Shown here: positions 1 to 11,937 of the stretch, one piece after another
Numbering within the stretch: position 1 is the first letter of the stretch
Layout of the letters: each line of letters opens with the position of its first letter
Source of the DNA: Glycine soja
Lineage: Eukaryota > Streptophyta > Magnoliopsida > Fabales > Fabaceae
NCBI RefSeq assembly: GCF_004193775.1
Contig: NC_041003.1
Coordinates: forward strand, 22,506,790-22,570,789
Direction of reading: 5' to 3'
Length of the DNA stretch: 64,000 bases
Position numbers and translations under genes: made by a program
Notes under the pieces: generated by a model
Told to the model about the DNA's origin: nothing
Seen by the model: only the letters and a program-made list of their open reading frames with translations
Databases searched by the model: none

Positions 1-542
1 AAATCCATATATTGTGGATTGATGTTTTCCTTTCATAGTACCTATTCTACAACATGCTTCACAACCACATTAGTAGCATCATTTAAATTTAAGTCAAGTT
101 TGTTTTCAATCAACCATCAAAATCATTAATTTTTCTCAAAGAACATCACAATCTTTCTCCCCTTTTAGGCATCACAAAACCAAAAAGAGTGTATATCATA
201 AAGAATACAAGCAATAACAATATAAGACACACAAAAATAGAGAAAAGAAAGATATCATATTATTAATTAAAACAAAATTACAACTGATTAATAAAATAAG
301 AGGTAACATAGTCAAAATATAGAAACAAACATAGAACAAAAGTCAAGCCTAGACTATATTCTTATGAGCTGTGAGCCTAACTATTTAAGGGGATCCTAAA
401 GGATAACTAAGGATCAGATATCATCTATATGAGGTGCTCCCATAACATTCAGTCTTTGTGAGATAGACTCAAAGCACTCCTTAAGCTCAACATACTCTTA
501 TTTGTGCACTCGCACGAGCTCATCCATCTTTACTAACAACAT
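1..542. other. Non-coding tail of decayed Sirevirus-like element
   Basis: AT-rich sequence with no convincing reading frame on either strand. It lies downstream, in the minus-strand sense, of the env-like ORF at 543-1572. It is therefore probably the 3' untranslated part of the same decayed Ty1/copia element, which runs off the left edge. I see no LTR boundary in it. Confidence 0.4.
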
Positions 543-1572
543 CTACTCAAATGGGCTTATGGGTTTCTCTTCTACTTCTTGTTTTGTTTGATCTTCTCTA
601 CTCTTCATAATCCATCCAATCCCAACTTCTTCATACTTGATGTACCCCATCTGCTTCAAGACTTTAGTCTTCACTTCTAATTCTTCCTCAACAAAACCAA
701 AGACTTCCTCTTGGGTATCAACACCAAAAATAGTCAAGAGTCTTGATGATCAAAACCGCATAAGGACATTTGAAAAAGCCAATCCTCTTTGTCTTCAATA
801 TGATATCAACAATAATGTTGACCCAGTTGATCTTCAGCTTCCCTTGCGTAAGACTAATAAGGAGTAGATCCTCCTCAGTCAACTGAGCATGATTTCACCC
901 CCTTGGAGTAATAATCCAAGCAACCACATAAGCCAAAAACCCGTGCTCAAGCATCAGCGGTCCAGTACCAAAATGTTCCTTTCTCTTTGCTTTTGTAACA
1001 ATGGCAACATAGGCAGAAGGATGTTTCATCATAGACTTGTACTTCTCGACCTTGTTGAAAACAAATCCAGCTTCCTTGAGACCTAACTGGTTCACCATAA
1101 CACCTTCTGATGATAACCTAGTAATGTCTAACCAAACCTCAAGTGTCATCACAATTCGTTGCTCTTTCACTTCTATACACAAGCACCCAGTATCACCATC
1201 AATATGATCTGTGGTATAGAAAAATTTTACCAGGTCAATGTAGTAGGTGCCCTTCTTCTCCACCAGTTTCTTCAACCTATGATACTCAATCAACTTAGTA
1301 AAAGAGAAGCCTTCACTCCTCAACCACACCAAACTGACTTACTTTGGTTGAATCATCTCCTTCTTCGGATAACTAAACTTGTACAAAGCCTCGTAGTGTT
1401 CTTCAAAAAACCAAAGAGTTGCCTTTGGTGTAGTAGGAGGTGAGGGAGAATGTGAAATCCATTTTCCTCTACCTGAAGGACCACCATTTGTTGGTTCTTT
1501 CTCCTTCTTCGTTCTAGGGGCTGTGGGTCTATGCCCAATGGTCTTTATCCTCTTATTCTTCTTCTTTGCCAT
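543..1572 (-). pseudogene. Env-like / plant transposon-protein ORF of a copia element, broken
   Basis: Minus-strand remnant of the extra ORF that follows pol in Sirevirus-type copia elements. Databases often label this ORF 'putative plant transposon protein' or 'envelope-like'. It starts at 1572 with a Lys/Arg-rich segment (MAKKKNKRIKTIGHRP), then a Pro-rich stretch. After a single in-frame stop near 1339 it continues in the same frame to 895 with the family-like block RLKKLVEKKGTYYIDLVKFF. A frame change follows before the last part (543-737, EVFGFVEEELEVKTKVLKQM). It lies 3' of the pol remnant at 2075-2443 on the same strand, which is the order expected in a Sirevirus. Its function is unknown even in intact copies. 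The family assignment rests on recognised patterns, not a search. Confidence 0.6.
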
Positions 1573-2074
1573 TGGTGGAGGTTAAGGATGAAGGTGGAAA
1601 GAGAGGTTTATGTGTTTAGATGGTTGAAAGACTAACAAAGATACTCTTTTAAGTTTCGAAAAGAGGTCTAAGATAAAATGTGAGAGGTTTCTAGGTTTGG
1701 GAAAGCTTTAAAAAGGACAGGAGAGGTGTCTTTTCAGTTGCTGAAAGTGTTTTAGACGCTTGGTAATCGATTGCCTAAGGCGATAATCGATTACAGTTTT
1801 AGACAGAGAGTAGAAATTTATGTCTTCACTAAAATAATCAATTGCCCAAGTTGGTAATCGATTACAAGTATATCTAGAGAGCTTAGATATTTGCCTCTGC
1901 TCGTAATAGTCGATTACAAGATATGCTAATGGATTATCATGCATGCTAAAACATAATTTTCCAGAATTAAACATGCTAAAATGATTTTTATGAATGTTAA
2001 ATGTTCTAGAATACAAATAACACGTGCAAACAACCAATCAAACAAATGTAAATGCATATGTACATGAATGAATA
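1573..2074. other. Spacer between pol end and env-like ORF
   Basis: No open frame of note. Contains several copies of the TAATCGATTAC-type motif (for example near 1765-1800, 1850-1866 and 1908-1920) that is common in soybean copia LTRs and their flanks. Confidence 0.4.
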
Positions 2075-2443
2075 CTCCCTAATTGGCTTAAGTAACATTA
2101 GACTCACTTAGAATGCTAAGTTCATTACGAAGGTGGAAGAACCTATCCCTTGCTAAAGGTTTAGTGAAGATATCAATTAGTTGTTAGTCTATATCAACAA
2201 ACTCTATATCACACTCACCCTTGTGAATATGATCCCTAATGAAATGATAGGATTTTTTATGAGACTAATGGCACTAGTTTTATCATGTCTTAAAGGAATG
2301 TGATCTAATTGCAATCCAAAATCAAAAAGTTGTTATTTAAGCCACAAAATCTATGCACAACAACTACCTACAACAATGTGCTCTGTCTCAGTTGTAGATA
2401 AGGCAACACATGCTTGTTTCTTGCTATTCAAAAATACTAGGCC
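2075..2443 (-). pseudogene. Ty1/copia RNase H, C-terminal half, split by CACTA
   Basis: In minus-strand translation this keeps the end of a copia polyprotein: the RNase H signature around CVALSTTE, then residues like the usual GSCCAQILWIKQQL block, and finally the (A)DIFTKPLA terminus near 2135-2175. Frameshifts and stops are present, so it is dead. The sequence stops at the CACTA terminus (2444) and resumes upstream at 32276. The two halves read as one RNase H domain once the 29.8-kb insertion is ignored. Confidence 0.75.
2441..2443. repeat. Left 3-bp target-site duplication of CACTA (GCC)
   Basis: GCC immediately before the CACTACT terminus; its partner is at 32273-32275. Confidence 0.9.
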
Positions 2444-2454
2444 CACTACTAGAA

Positions 2455-2850
2455 AATAGGTCTTCTACATCGGTTCTGAGAGCCTTTCTACATCGATTTT
2501 GATGCGTGGTTGTAGATAGGAGTCGTTGAAAATGCTAGGCCCTACAACATCGGTTGAAAGACCGTCTTAAAAGGGCATGGTTACGAAGACGGGCATGGTG
2601 TCAGACCCGTTTTAGAATCATGAGATTTCTACATCGGTTCTGAGGTGCAACCGATGTAGAATGTGAGGTTTCTACATCGGTTCTGAGGTGCAACCGATGT
2701 AGAATGTGAGGTTTCTGCATCGTTTGTGAGGTCCAGCCGATGTAGAATTGTGAAGTTTCTACATCGTTTATGAGATCCAACCGATGTAGAATGTAGAGTT
2801 TCTACATCGTTTTTGATCTACAACCGATGTAGATGTAGAATGCTATTTTT
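2455..2850. repeat. CACTA left subterminal inverted-repeat array
   Basis: Repeats of about 42-44 bp. Each has an arm TTCTACATCGGTT, a short GAGGTGC-type spacer, and the complementary arm AACCGATGTAGAA. The two units at about 2629-2707 are nearly perfect and those up to 2835 are degenerate. Arrays like this near CACTA ends are the usual binding sites for the TNPA-type accessory protein. Confidence 0.85.
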
Positions 2851-3029
2851 TTTTTGCCAAATTTAGCTAGTAACAAAGTCATTTTAGCATACATCTTCAA
2901 GCTCACACAAATTAACAAAATTCAACCATGCAAAACATCTATTTATCTCGGTAAAACAAGTAGACTTTCATTTTAATATTTACTAAAAAGTGAAATATGT
3001 TGTAATTGAACAATTCTATAAAACATATG

Positions 3030-3935
3030 GTTAAACTGTAGATCTCCGAGTCAGGATAACGACATAAATTAAGAATTGTACATACTTGGGTAAGAAAAAC
3101 ATCATGAACATGAGTATTACTCGCAATGTTATTAGGACTGAGATGTGAAAGCATACAATCAAAAATAACAAACTGGGACTCATACAAAATCTTGGGGAAA
3201 ATTAGTAGCTAACCTTATACAATCATCAAGTTTGCATTCCTCAGCATATAGACTATCAACTTCAGCCTGTATAGAACCAAGCTGTCAGAGTTGGACCAAA
3301 TGACTAGCATACTGCAGCATTAAAAGATGGAGCTAAAATCCTACCCGACATGCATTTTAAACTAAAAATTATAATTAGTTACATTAGTCCAAAGCTCAGG
3401 AACAACTTGCTATGATATCTGCGTAGGTATATAAAATACAAGGCAGAAGTGGCGACATCTATATTCCTTCCATAATATGCAGTTTATACCTGCTATATAT
3501 CACATATTATTCTGTAAGATACACTTGAGCCATTCGAAAACATGTCAAGCTTAAGTTTCTACACAAAACAAATATCCACGCAAACAAGTCTTTTAGATGC
3601 CTATGTGCCCATAATTTTTCTTTTGTCTTCTAGAACAATGCCTTGAGTAGTTCAAGTTTCACTTTACCGCCAGCAAGTTAATTTTTATTTTGATCAATTT
3701 GTTCATCCTAAGCAGCCTTAACTGTACAATTACCTACAACTATTTTGGACATGGGTATGACCATATATAAATATTGAAACCAAAGATTCCTTGGAGTAAT
3801 GTGATGCCAAGAAGAAATCCAAGATTCCTATAAGTATAACCCATGGTTTGAAAAGAAGCAAGTGATGCTTACTATTAACTTCGTCTTCCAGTTCATGAGG
3901 TCCAAGGCCATCACATCCCCTGCTCATAAGGCACA
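3030..3935 (-). pseudogene. Captured E2F transcription-factor gene fragment
   Basis: Three exon-like blocks are in the right order on the minus strand. Near 3885-3930, after an AG acceptor, the frame reads CDGLGPHELEDEVN, which matches the linker after the E2F DNA-binding domain. At 3214-3266 a 53-bp block bounded by CAG and GTTAGC encodes AEVDSLYAEECKLDDCIR, the E2F coiled-coil dimerisation segment. Around 3030-3090 a degraded block looks like the following 'DI..LPCF' segment. The winged-helix DNA-binding exons and the C-terminus were not found. Introns are retained, so the capture was of genomic DNA. The fragment has no start codon of its own and is presumably non-functional as E2F. Confidence 0.7.
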
Positions 3936-4036
3936 TCGATTATCATCATATCATATATATCAAAATTAAAAGCCACAAAGTAACAAAAAAAAGAATAGAT
4001 ATTTACTTCCACTTTATATGATTGTTTTATGTTTTT

Positions 4037-4117
4037 GATCACTTGGATCCCGTCTGATGTTCTTAACAATCCTGTCTAAGAGATAAAGAGATGGCAGTTT
4101 TTGAACACTTAGAACCT
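4037..4117 (-). pseudogene. Captured PCF11-like CID-domain exon
   Basis: After a TTTCCAG acceptor (minus strand) the frame reads VLSVQKLPSLYLLDRIVKNI. The KLPSLYLLDSIVKN core is a hallmark of the RNA polymerase II CTD-interacting domain (CID) of PCF11-type cleavage and polyadenylation factors. The block is about 80 bp, and I recognise no other PCF11 exon nearby. It lies directly upstream, on the same strand, of the E2F fragment. Low sequence decay suggests relatively recent capture, but it is only a domain fragment. Confidence 0.7.
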
Positions 4118-4527
4118 GGAAATTGATGAACTCATTTCAATTAAAAGACACAAAACATAGACATAATGAGAGAAATAAAAAGACACAAAACAATATGTTT
4201 TTGTTCTTGTAAGGTACATGGCCAATGAAATGAAATGAAAAAAACATTAGGTATATTAGCCTAAATATAATGTAAATCATAGTCTATTAGGCCAGTTAGC
4301 CATATGACTTGCTTGTAGTAATAAAGAAATAAAATAAACATTGTATTTGTAATTGATTAACATGTCAAATTAAATTGACAGATAAGAAAGATTGATAGCC
4401 AAAATAAAAACCAAAGCATTACCTTTTGTTATCGGTGCCTACTTTTCACCCAATCTAAACGAACAAAGTCAACAATAAACATATAACACAACAAAAAATT
4501 GGGTTATAAATATAAGTGTACTCAGCA

Positions 4528-4581
4528 TCATTTCATGAATAGGCAGGGGAATTGTCATTTCATGAATAGGCAGGGGAATTG
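4528..4581. repeat. 27-bp tandem duplication
   Basis: Two identical 27-bp units (4528-4554 and 4555-4581), each starting TCATTTCATGAATAGG. They lie in non-coding CACTA interior. Probably a simple slippage or repair duplication. Confidence 0.9.
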
Positions 4582-6469
4582 CAAATGACAGAATAGAATG
4601 AGACCAAGTAAAAAAAATTTCTACTACAATTATTAAATAAATGAATAAATAACGATTTAAAACAAATTAAAATATTAAAAACTAAATAAATAATTAATAT
4701 ACTAATATTATTATAAATATGACAAAATATTAAAATAAAAATCACCAGTCACAATTTCTATTTTTAATTTTCATAAAAAAAATTTAAGTTTTATAAATTT
4801 GAAAAAAATTAAGTGACACAAAAAACACCTTACACCTATCGATAATTTTAAACATTAAAATATTTAACAATCAAAACATGATTAAAATACAAATTAAGGT
4901 GTTAAAATAAAATCATGATATAAACCAAAAAAAAAAATCATCATTCACATGTATAAATAAGTATAAGTATATAAACAAAATATTAACAACATAAAAGAAA
5001 TTACTAACACATAAAACTATAAATTTATTTAATTAAATTATATTTTTAGTGAAAAGGAAGAAAATAAAATTAAATAAATTTATTAGCAACAAATAATTAT
5101 AATTTGATTCGTGTAGGAGTTAATATTTATATTATTTTCTGTGAAGAAACACATAAAAAAACTATTTAATTTGAAGTAACATGGAGAAAAAAAATGCACA
5201 TTTTATGTTTTTGACTAAGGAGTAGCAAGTGCTGGCAATGCATACCAAAAACTCCGAATATGTTCTTAAATAAGCAGGCCACTACTATAGTTTAAGAAAG
5301 CATACATTATGTAAAAAAATTATACTTTTAACTAATTAAAAATTATCATTGATATGATTTTTAATTATTATACAAATTAATAAACTTACATGTTTGTTTG
5401 TGATTGAATTATACTGCATATATTATTTATTCTTTATAAAATTTATATAATTGTTAAAAACAAAACACCATTTAATATGATATCACATACAACCAATTAC
5501 ATACAAACTCTTAAAAATTCCAATATAATTATGATTGATACATTGTCCTGTTCTCTTTTATTTATTTATTTGTGGTGGGGGGTTGGACGGGGTGCCAGTT
5601 TATCCATTTCTAAAATTTGATATCTTCCATGCTTAAAAATTAAAAATGATTGAACTGGTAGTCTTGCTAGAGGATGACATAGATTGCTTAACTGTTTGGC
5701 ATAAACTTGAAAAGCTACTATTGAGAAGGAGCAAAACAATGTCGGACCAATGATTCCTATTTAATTCTAGTTCTCAACTTGTTTTATAATGAATACTGTG
5801 AAGATGCTATGAAGTCGTCTAAAAGGTTTGTTTTAATTCTCTCCATAGTGTCTCTCCCTGTCTCCCCCCTTTTTTTTTGAAGAATAGACTAAAATGTGAA
5901 TGGTTTTCTAATAACTATAGGATATTTCTAATGTTTTGTGGGAATTGGATGGTGTAAAAGGGTCCTACTTGTCTGAATTTATGGCATAAAATCTTGAGGT
6001 GGGTCCCCAAATGCAGCTGGTCCAATTCAAAGACATATCCTGCAACATACCCCATTGGTTCACTTTGTTGAGTGTACCTTCACACTTACACAAAAGTTAC
6101 TGAAGTCTTCATACTTACAGAAAAGTTATGAGGACAATATATCTAAAAGTTTAATAATAATAGCTTTGAAGAGTACCTTACAGCATGCTACCAATTGACT
6201 AGCACTTAGGTTTATTAATTTATTAAAACACATAGAGAAAACAAATGCATCTTATCAAAAGTTCTTTGAAATGTCAAACATGAAAAGTGGTTTTTAATCT
6301 ACATTTGGAGAATCCCTGAATGCAAATAATTCAGTCAGTTACCAATTTTGCAGATCACTTAATGATATTTCATCCTTTTCTAGATTATTCAAATTATATA
6401 CTTGGGGAAAAAACACTAAATTTGACAAAATCTGATCACAAATTAAAACAAAGAAAATCAGAGCAACAC
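4582..6469. other. AT-rich CACTA interior, no identified gene
   Basis: Mostly AT-rich, intron-like or intergenic sequence. Two patches of higher complexity (about 5640-5830 and 5960-6060) could be further captured exons. On the minus strand the second has an AG-bounded block with about 25 open codons, but I do not recognise a family in either. Confidence 0.4.
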
Positions 6470-6597
6470 CTTAGGCATCATATCCGGAGAAGCAAATAGT
6501 TAATCAAACTCCATGAACCCTACTTTTATCTGCTTTATCAGATCCTCTCCACCCACCAAATCAGCTCCTTATGATTTTGCTTCATCAAATTTTTCAC
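6470..6597 (-). pseudogene. Captured plastid-type ribosomal protein L1 exon
   Basis: Minus-strand translation gives GEKFDEAKS, a stop, GADLVGGEDLIKQIKVGFM, EFD, a stop, then LFASPDMM. This matches the middle of organelle/bacterial-type uL1 (GADLVGGEDLI.QI, then DFD..IASPDMM). The block is bounded by an AG acceptor at the upstream side and GTGTTG after CCTAAG. Two in-frame stops make it a pseudogene. The next L1 block, with the GPRGLMPNPK signature, was not found, so only about one exon was captured or remains. Confidence 0.75.
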
Positions 6598-6699
6598 CTA
6601 TCAAAATTAACTATGAATTAGACTAGTCAAAACAAGAAATAGATTACAATTTATAAGTGGCAATCCAGGTTCTGCATAAATACTATGGTGTACAAAAAC

Positions 6700-7004
6700 G
6701 AGGCATGTATGAACCAAACGCATGAGAGAGCACGAAGAACAGACAAAGAAATTAAACTTACCCTACAATGGTCGGAGGCACCTGTCAGATAGAGAATGGC
6801 AACTGCGAACGGCGACCGAGCTTGTGGCACACTTCAAACCTTACGGGAACGAGGACAGACGAAGCTTTGGACTGTGTTCGGAGTGAAAGAGGCCAGAGAG
6901 GAGACTGTGCACGTTCGGAGTGAAAGAGCTCGGAGATGATGAATACCTTGACTCAGTCAACAATATTCACACACGCGAGAGTTGTGCCTTCCAAATTTGC
7001 AAGG
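6700..7004 (-). other. Possible captured 5' exon, unidentified
   Basis: GC-richer block on the minus strand that ends with a strong donor-like GGGTAAGTTT near 6757-6766. It looks like a 5' untranslated or first exon joined to the L1 exon downstream. The product was not recognised. It may belong to the L1 gene or to a different captured gene. Confidence 0.35.
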
Positions 7005-7022
7005 CACTACTATGCAGTAGTG
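7005..7022. repeat. CACTACT...AGTAGTG mini-palindrome
   Basis: The 18 bp CACTACTATGCAGTAGTG has the CACTA terminal heptamers in inverted orientation, only 4 bp apart. No matching 3-bp duplication flanks it (AGG versus GGA). Confidence 0.6.
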
Positions 7023-7065
7023 GGAGGGACCAAACTTAGGTAAATTCAAAAAATTCAAAAACGAC

Positions 7066-7436
7066 TGATACGTGCTTGCACGATGAAGCCATGCAACGAC
7101 GTCGTTCGGGACGTGTGAGGCAACGGTCTAAGCTTTGGGATGATTACCAGCTAGGTTAAAGGGCCTTAGGTGGGAACTAATCATGTAAACGGTTGATGGG
7201 AAGGGTAGAGTTAGTTAAGATTAGTTACCACTAACTCGTGCGGTTAGGGATGATTCTTACATCCATATAAATAAGCTGTAACGAACGCAAAGGAGAATAA
7301 CAGAAATATCATCGAGAAGCTTCCTCTCTCACTTTCTCTCATTTCTCTTCTAATTTCCGTCATCGTCTTCGCGAGCCCTCAGCTTGCGCAAGTCTGTGAC
7401 CGTGGAGGTTGCCTAGCCCTCAAACGCTAGGTATCA
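7066..7436 (+). repeat. Chromovirus 5' LTR
   Basis: 371 bp, TG...CA. Contains a likely promoter region (CATATAAATAAG near 7263-7274). Followed at 7437 by TTGGTTCTTTCATTGAGC, the presumed primer-binding region; I could not match it to a particular tRNA. Confidence 0.95.
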
Positions 7437-7467
7437 TTGGTTCTTTCATTGAGCAAGTAGCTAAGAC

Positions 7468-10400
7468 ATGGTGGAAGGAACACGATCTAAAGCTATCTCA
7501 TCGGAAAAAATGGAGGAACTATTTGTGAAGTTCGCGGCAACAGTTGAATCGAAGATGGAGACGCTATCAGAACGGTTGCCTCATCTCGAAGCAAATCGGT
7601 ATAGTTCTCCGCAAAGGCAACCAGAGGCAACTACGTTCCCAGCCTCAAGTTCACACGCAGCGCCACACCGGATGAAGCTAGACGTGCCGGGATTCGATGG
7701 CTCCGACGCCACGAGGTGGATTTTCAAGATAACGCAGTTTTTTGAATACCACACAGCACCTGACCACGAGAGGCTCACGATAGCATCGTTTTATATGGAA
7801 GGTCAAGCATTAGCTTGGTTTCAATGGATGCATCAGAACGACCAGCTTTCGTCATGGTCAGCGTTCCTTCATGCACTCCATTCGCAATTTGCAGCAACTA
7901 CATATGAGGATCCAACGGGCTTATTGTGTAAATTGCAACAGCGCACTACGGTTAGTAACTACCTCTCCGAATTTGAAGCATTAGCAAATCGTATTATGGG
8001 GCTACCGCCGTCCATGGCCATGAGTTGTTTCATTTCGGGGCTTACTCCGGCCATTCGTCGGGAAGTCCAAGTACTTCAACCAGTTTCAATGAGCCAAGCG
8101 GTAGCTTACGCTAGATTACATGAAGAAAAACAAAATGACGCGCGCAGAACCTTTCGACCTTCGGTTGGAGCTTCTTCTAGTTCACGACAAACACCATCAC
8201 CAGCATCTTCCACACCTCCATTATTGTCTACACCAAATCGCAATACTTCCTCCAACGTCCCTTTTAAACATCTCACACCGGAGGAACTTGCCACAAAACG
8301 AGAAAAAGGATTATGTTTTCAGTGTGATGAGAAGTACTCGAGGGGCCATAAGTGCTCTTCTTCTCTCTTCCTATTGATTATGGAAGATGATGATACAGCC
8401 TCCGAACCTCATGATCAACACACTCCTTTACCAGAATCGATGCCGGAACCCCCACCAGCACAGCTTAGTTTCAATGCGCTTTCAGGGCACATGGTGTCGG
8501 AAACCCTATGTATGCAGGGATACATTCGTGACCAACCAGTGAGCATACTCATAGATGGAGGTAGTACGCACAATTTCGTGCATCACAGGGTTTTCATGAC
8601 TGTGGGTCTCACCACCAACAAGACCTCGCCCTTACACGTCACAGTTGGCAATGGTGAGGAACTTCAGTGCCAACAAACATGCTCCGATGTGGAGGTAACC
8701 ATTCAATGACACTCTTTTCTTATTGATTTCCATGTTCTACCTATTTGCGGGGCTGATCTGGTCCTGGGAGTCCAATGGCTGAAAACGTTAGGTCCAGTCT
8801 TAACGGATTACACAACCCTAACAATGAAGTTCATGGCCGCCGGTCATCTGATAGAATTGTAGGGTGAACATGAACAAGCTTTGGAGTCTATATCATCTTC
8901 TCAGCTACGTCGTCTGATACACACCAAGGGAACTAGTATGATGTTCCATATTCAGTTGGAGACGAACTCACATTCCCAGCAGGATACTACCTCGATACCG
9001 AAGGAGATCGAGAAACTGTTGGAACAATATTCGTCATTATTCACACCATTAGTGGGCCTTCCACCACCAAGGAACACTAATCATACCATTAACCTCATCC
9101 CCAAAGCAGTTCCAGTGAACGTGAAACCATATAGGTATCCCCACTTTCAAAAGCCAGAAATCAAAGATCATGTCAGTTCTATGATGAGTAAAGGCTTCAT
9201 ACGCACCAGTGCAAGTCCATTTTCGTCTCCAGTATTACTCGTGAAGAAGAAGGACGGGTCGTGGAGATTTTGTGTGGATTATAGGGCCCTTAACGCCATA
9301 ACCATACGAGATAGGTTTCCCATACCAACCACAGATGAGTTGTTGGATGAGCTCGGCGGCGCACAGTGGTTCTCGAAGTTGGATTTGATGCAAGGTTATC
9401 ACCAGATCTTGATGAAGGAAGAGGACATTCACAAGACTGCATTTCGAACGCATCAGGGACACTTTGAATTTAGGGTAATGCCCTTCGGGCTTTGCAACGC
9501 GCCCTCTACGTTCCAAGCAACTATGAATCAGCTTTTTCAACCCTTTCTGCGTAAGTTCATCATCGTCTTCTTCGATGATGTGCTCGTCTTCAGCAAAACG
9601 ATGAAGGACCATGTGGTCCACCTGCAGAATGCTTTCCAACTTCTACTCTCTGGTAAATTTTCCTTGAAGCTTACCAAATGCACCTTTGCTCAGATCCAAC
9701 TCGAGTACTTGGGGCATGTGGTCTCGGGCAAAGGTGTAGAACCAGTGCCGGAGAAGTTACAGGCAATCCAGGAGTGGCCACGCCCTCACACGGCTAAAGC
9801 CTTACGTAGCTTTCTGGGATTGGTGGGATTCTATCGAAGATTTATTCGAGGCTACGCGAAAATTGCAGCTCCCCTTTCACGATTACTAGGCAATGGGCCC
9901 TTCCAGTGGACGGAGACGGCGACTGAGGCGTTTGAGATACTGAAGAAAGCAGTCTCCACAGCCCCAGTTCTTACATTACCTAATTTTGACATTCCGTTCG
10001 TGGTAGAGACGGATGCATCGGGCACCGGCGTCAGGGCGATTCTCTCTCAGGCGAGCCACCCTATAGCTTTCTTCAGTAAGGAGTTCTGCCCCAAACTCCG
10101 AGCTTCATCTACGTATATTCGCGAGCTTGCAGCTATCACAATGGCCGTTAAGAAATGGCGCCACTACTTATTGGGTCACCCCTTTGTGATCCTCACTAAT
10201 CATCCAAAGTTTGCGAGACCTGATGACTCAGGCGGTGCAGACGTCGGAGCAACACCGGTACTTGGTTCGTCTACTAGGATTCGAATATACTATACAATAT
10301 CGTCCGGGACGTGAGAATGGAGTTGCGGATGCTCTATCCAGGGTTGCCGGAGAAGATGACAAGGCTTCCTTCTACCTACTATCAATACCACAATTCTCCT

Positions 10401-11937
10401 TTATCAATGACCTTAAGAGCGAGTTAGCCACGAACCCCGAGTTCCTAGCGTTACAAGAGAAAATTCAACAGGACCCAGAGGCAGCTGCTGAGTATCGGAT
10501 CGAAAACAGACTCATTCTTCACAAACGCCGCATTTGGCTCCCAACGGGATCATCCATCATCCAATTATTACTAGAGGAATTCCATAGCACTCCGACAGGA
10601 GGCCACTATGGAGCCCAGAAAACGTTCCAGAGGTTATAGGAGAATTTTACATGGAATTCCATGCGCAGTGATGTGCGCACCTTCGTTGCAGCTTGCGTCA
10701 CCTGTCAAATGACCAAGTATGATACTCGCAAGCCGGCCGGATTACTGTGCCCCTTTCCGGTACCATATAGGCCATGGGAAGACTTGAGCATGGACTTCAT
10801 TGTTGGGTTACCACCATATAGAGGGTACACATGCATTTTTGTCGTTGTGGATCGATTTTCAAAGGCCCTTCACTTAGGCATGTTACCCGCGAAGCATACG
10901 GCGAAGAAGGTGGCGGAATTGTTCACAAGCATGGTGACTCGCCTTCACGGGTTACCCCGTAGCATAATATCAGATCGAGATCCTTTGTTTGTAAGTAAGT
11001 TCTGGAAGGAGTTGTTCACACATAGCGGTACCAAGTTGCGTCTCAACTCCTCGTACCATCCACAAACAGATGGCCGACGGAGGTTGCAAATCGAATCGTG
11101 GAGTAGTACTTAAGGGAATTTGTTCACCGGAAGCCAACGTCGTGGGGACAGTTCTTGCTGTGGGCTGAGTGGTCGTACAATACTTCATGCCACTCAGGCA
11201 CGGGGGTGACGCCATTTGAGGTGGTCTACGGCCGGAAACCACCAGCGATTCCGGAGTATGTGGGGGGAACGTCATCAGTTGATACTGTAGACGCAGTACT
11301 CAGTCAATGCGACAAGGTTTTGACATTGCTTCGCCGGAAGTTGCTCAGTGCACAGAAGAAGATGAAGCTCACAGCCGACGCAAGACGACGGGAGCAAGCG
11401 TTCAATGTCGGGGATTGGGTGTTGGTTAAGCTTCGACCCCATCGTCAAATTTTGGCTTCGGAGACATCACATATGAAGTTGGCAAAGCGGTACTACGGAC
11501 CCTTTGAGGTGATGGAGAAGATGGGTAAGGTGGCGTATCGTCTGAAACTTCCCAGCCAAAGACGCATTCATCCTGTGTTCCATGTTTCCTTACTCAAGGC
11601 TTTCGTGGGAGATCCTACAACGATAAGCGTGGATCCTTTACTAGCTGTAACCAGTGCAGCACCAATAGCAACTCCTGTGATAATTTTGGACTCCAAGATA
11701 GTTCCATCGGTCGACGGTCCACGTCGTAGGGTGCTCGTGCATGGGGCGGACTCTTCACCGGACGACGCGGCATGGGAGGATTGGCAGCAACTAAAGGAAC
11801 GCCATAACCTTGAGGACAAGGTTTTACTGGAAGAAGAGGGGGATGATACGTGCTTGCACGATGAAGCCATGCAACGACGTCGTTCGGGACGTGTGAGGCA
11901 ACGGTCTAAGCTTTGGGATGATTACCAACTAGGTTAA
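7468..11937 (+). pseudogene. Chromovirus gag-pol polyprotein, broken
   Basis: The start at 7468 (MVEGTRSKAISS) opens a 413-codon stretch holding the capsid-type gag domain (about residues 70-230) and a zinc knuckle (CFQCDEKYSRGHKC). Next come the protease motif (LIDGG near 8549), RT (about 9190-9700, active site FFDDVLVFS), RNase H (about 10000-10260), the HHCC and DD(E) integrase (10590-11130), and a chromodomain-like tail (about 11680-11840). Damage: in-frame stops near 8707, 8860, 10637 and 11107, a one-base insertion near 10203, and a one-base loss near 11072. The last 31 codons and the stop lie inside the 3' LTR. The copy cannot make its own enzymes, but the damage is slight, in keeping with its youth. 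Confidence 0.92.

Noticed and set aside
7005..7022. True nested mini-CACTA insertion
   Set aside because: The 3-bp flanks (AGG and GGA) are not a duplication, so it is kept only as an observation.
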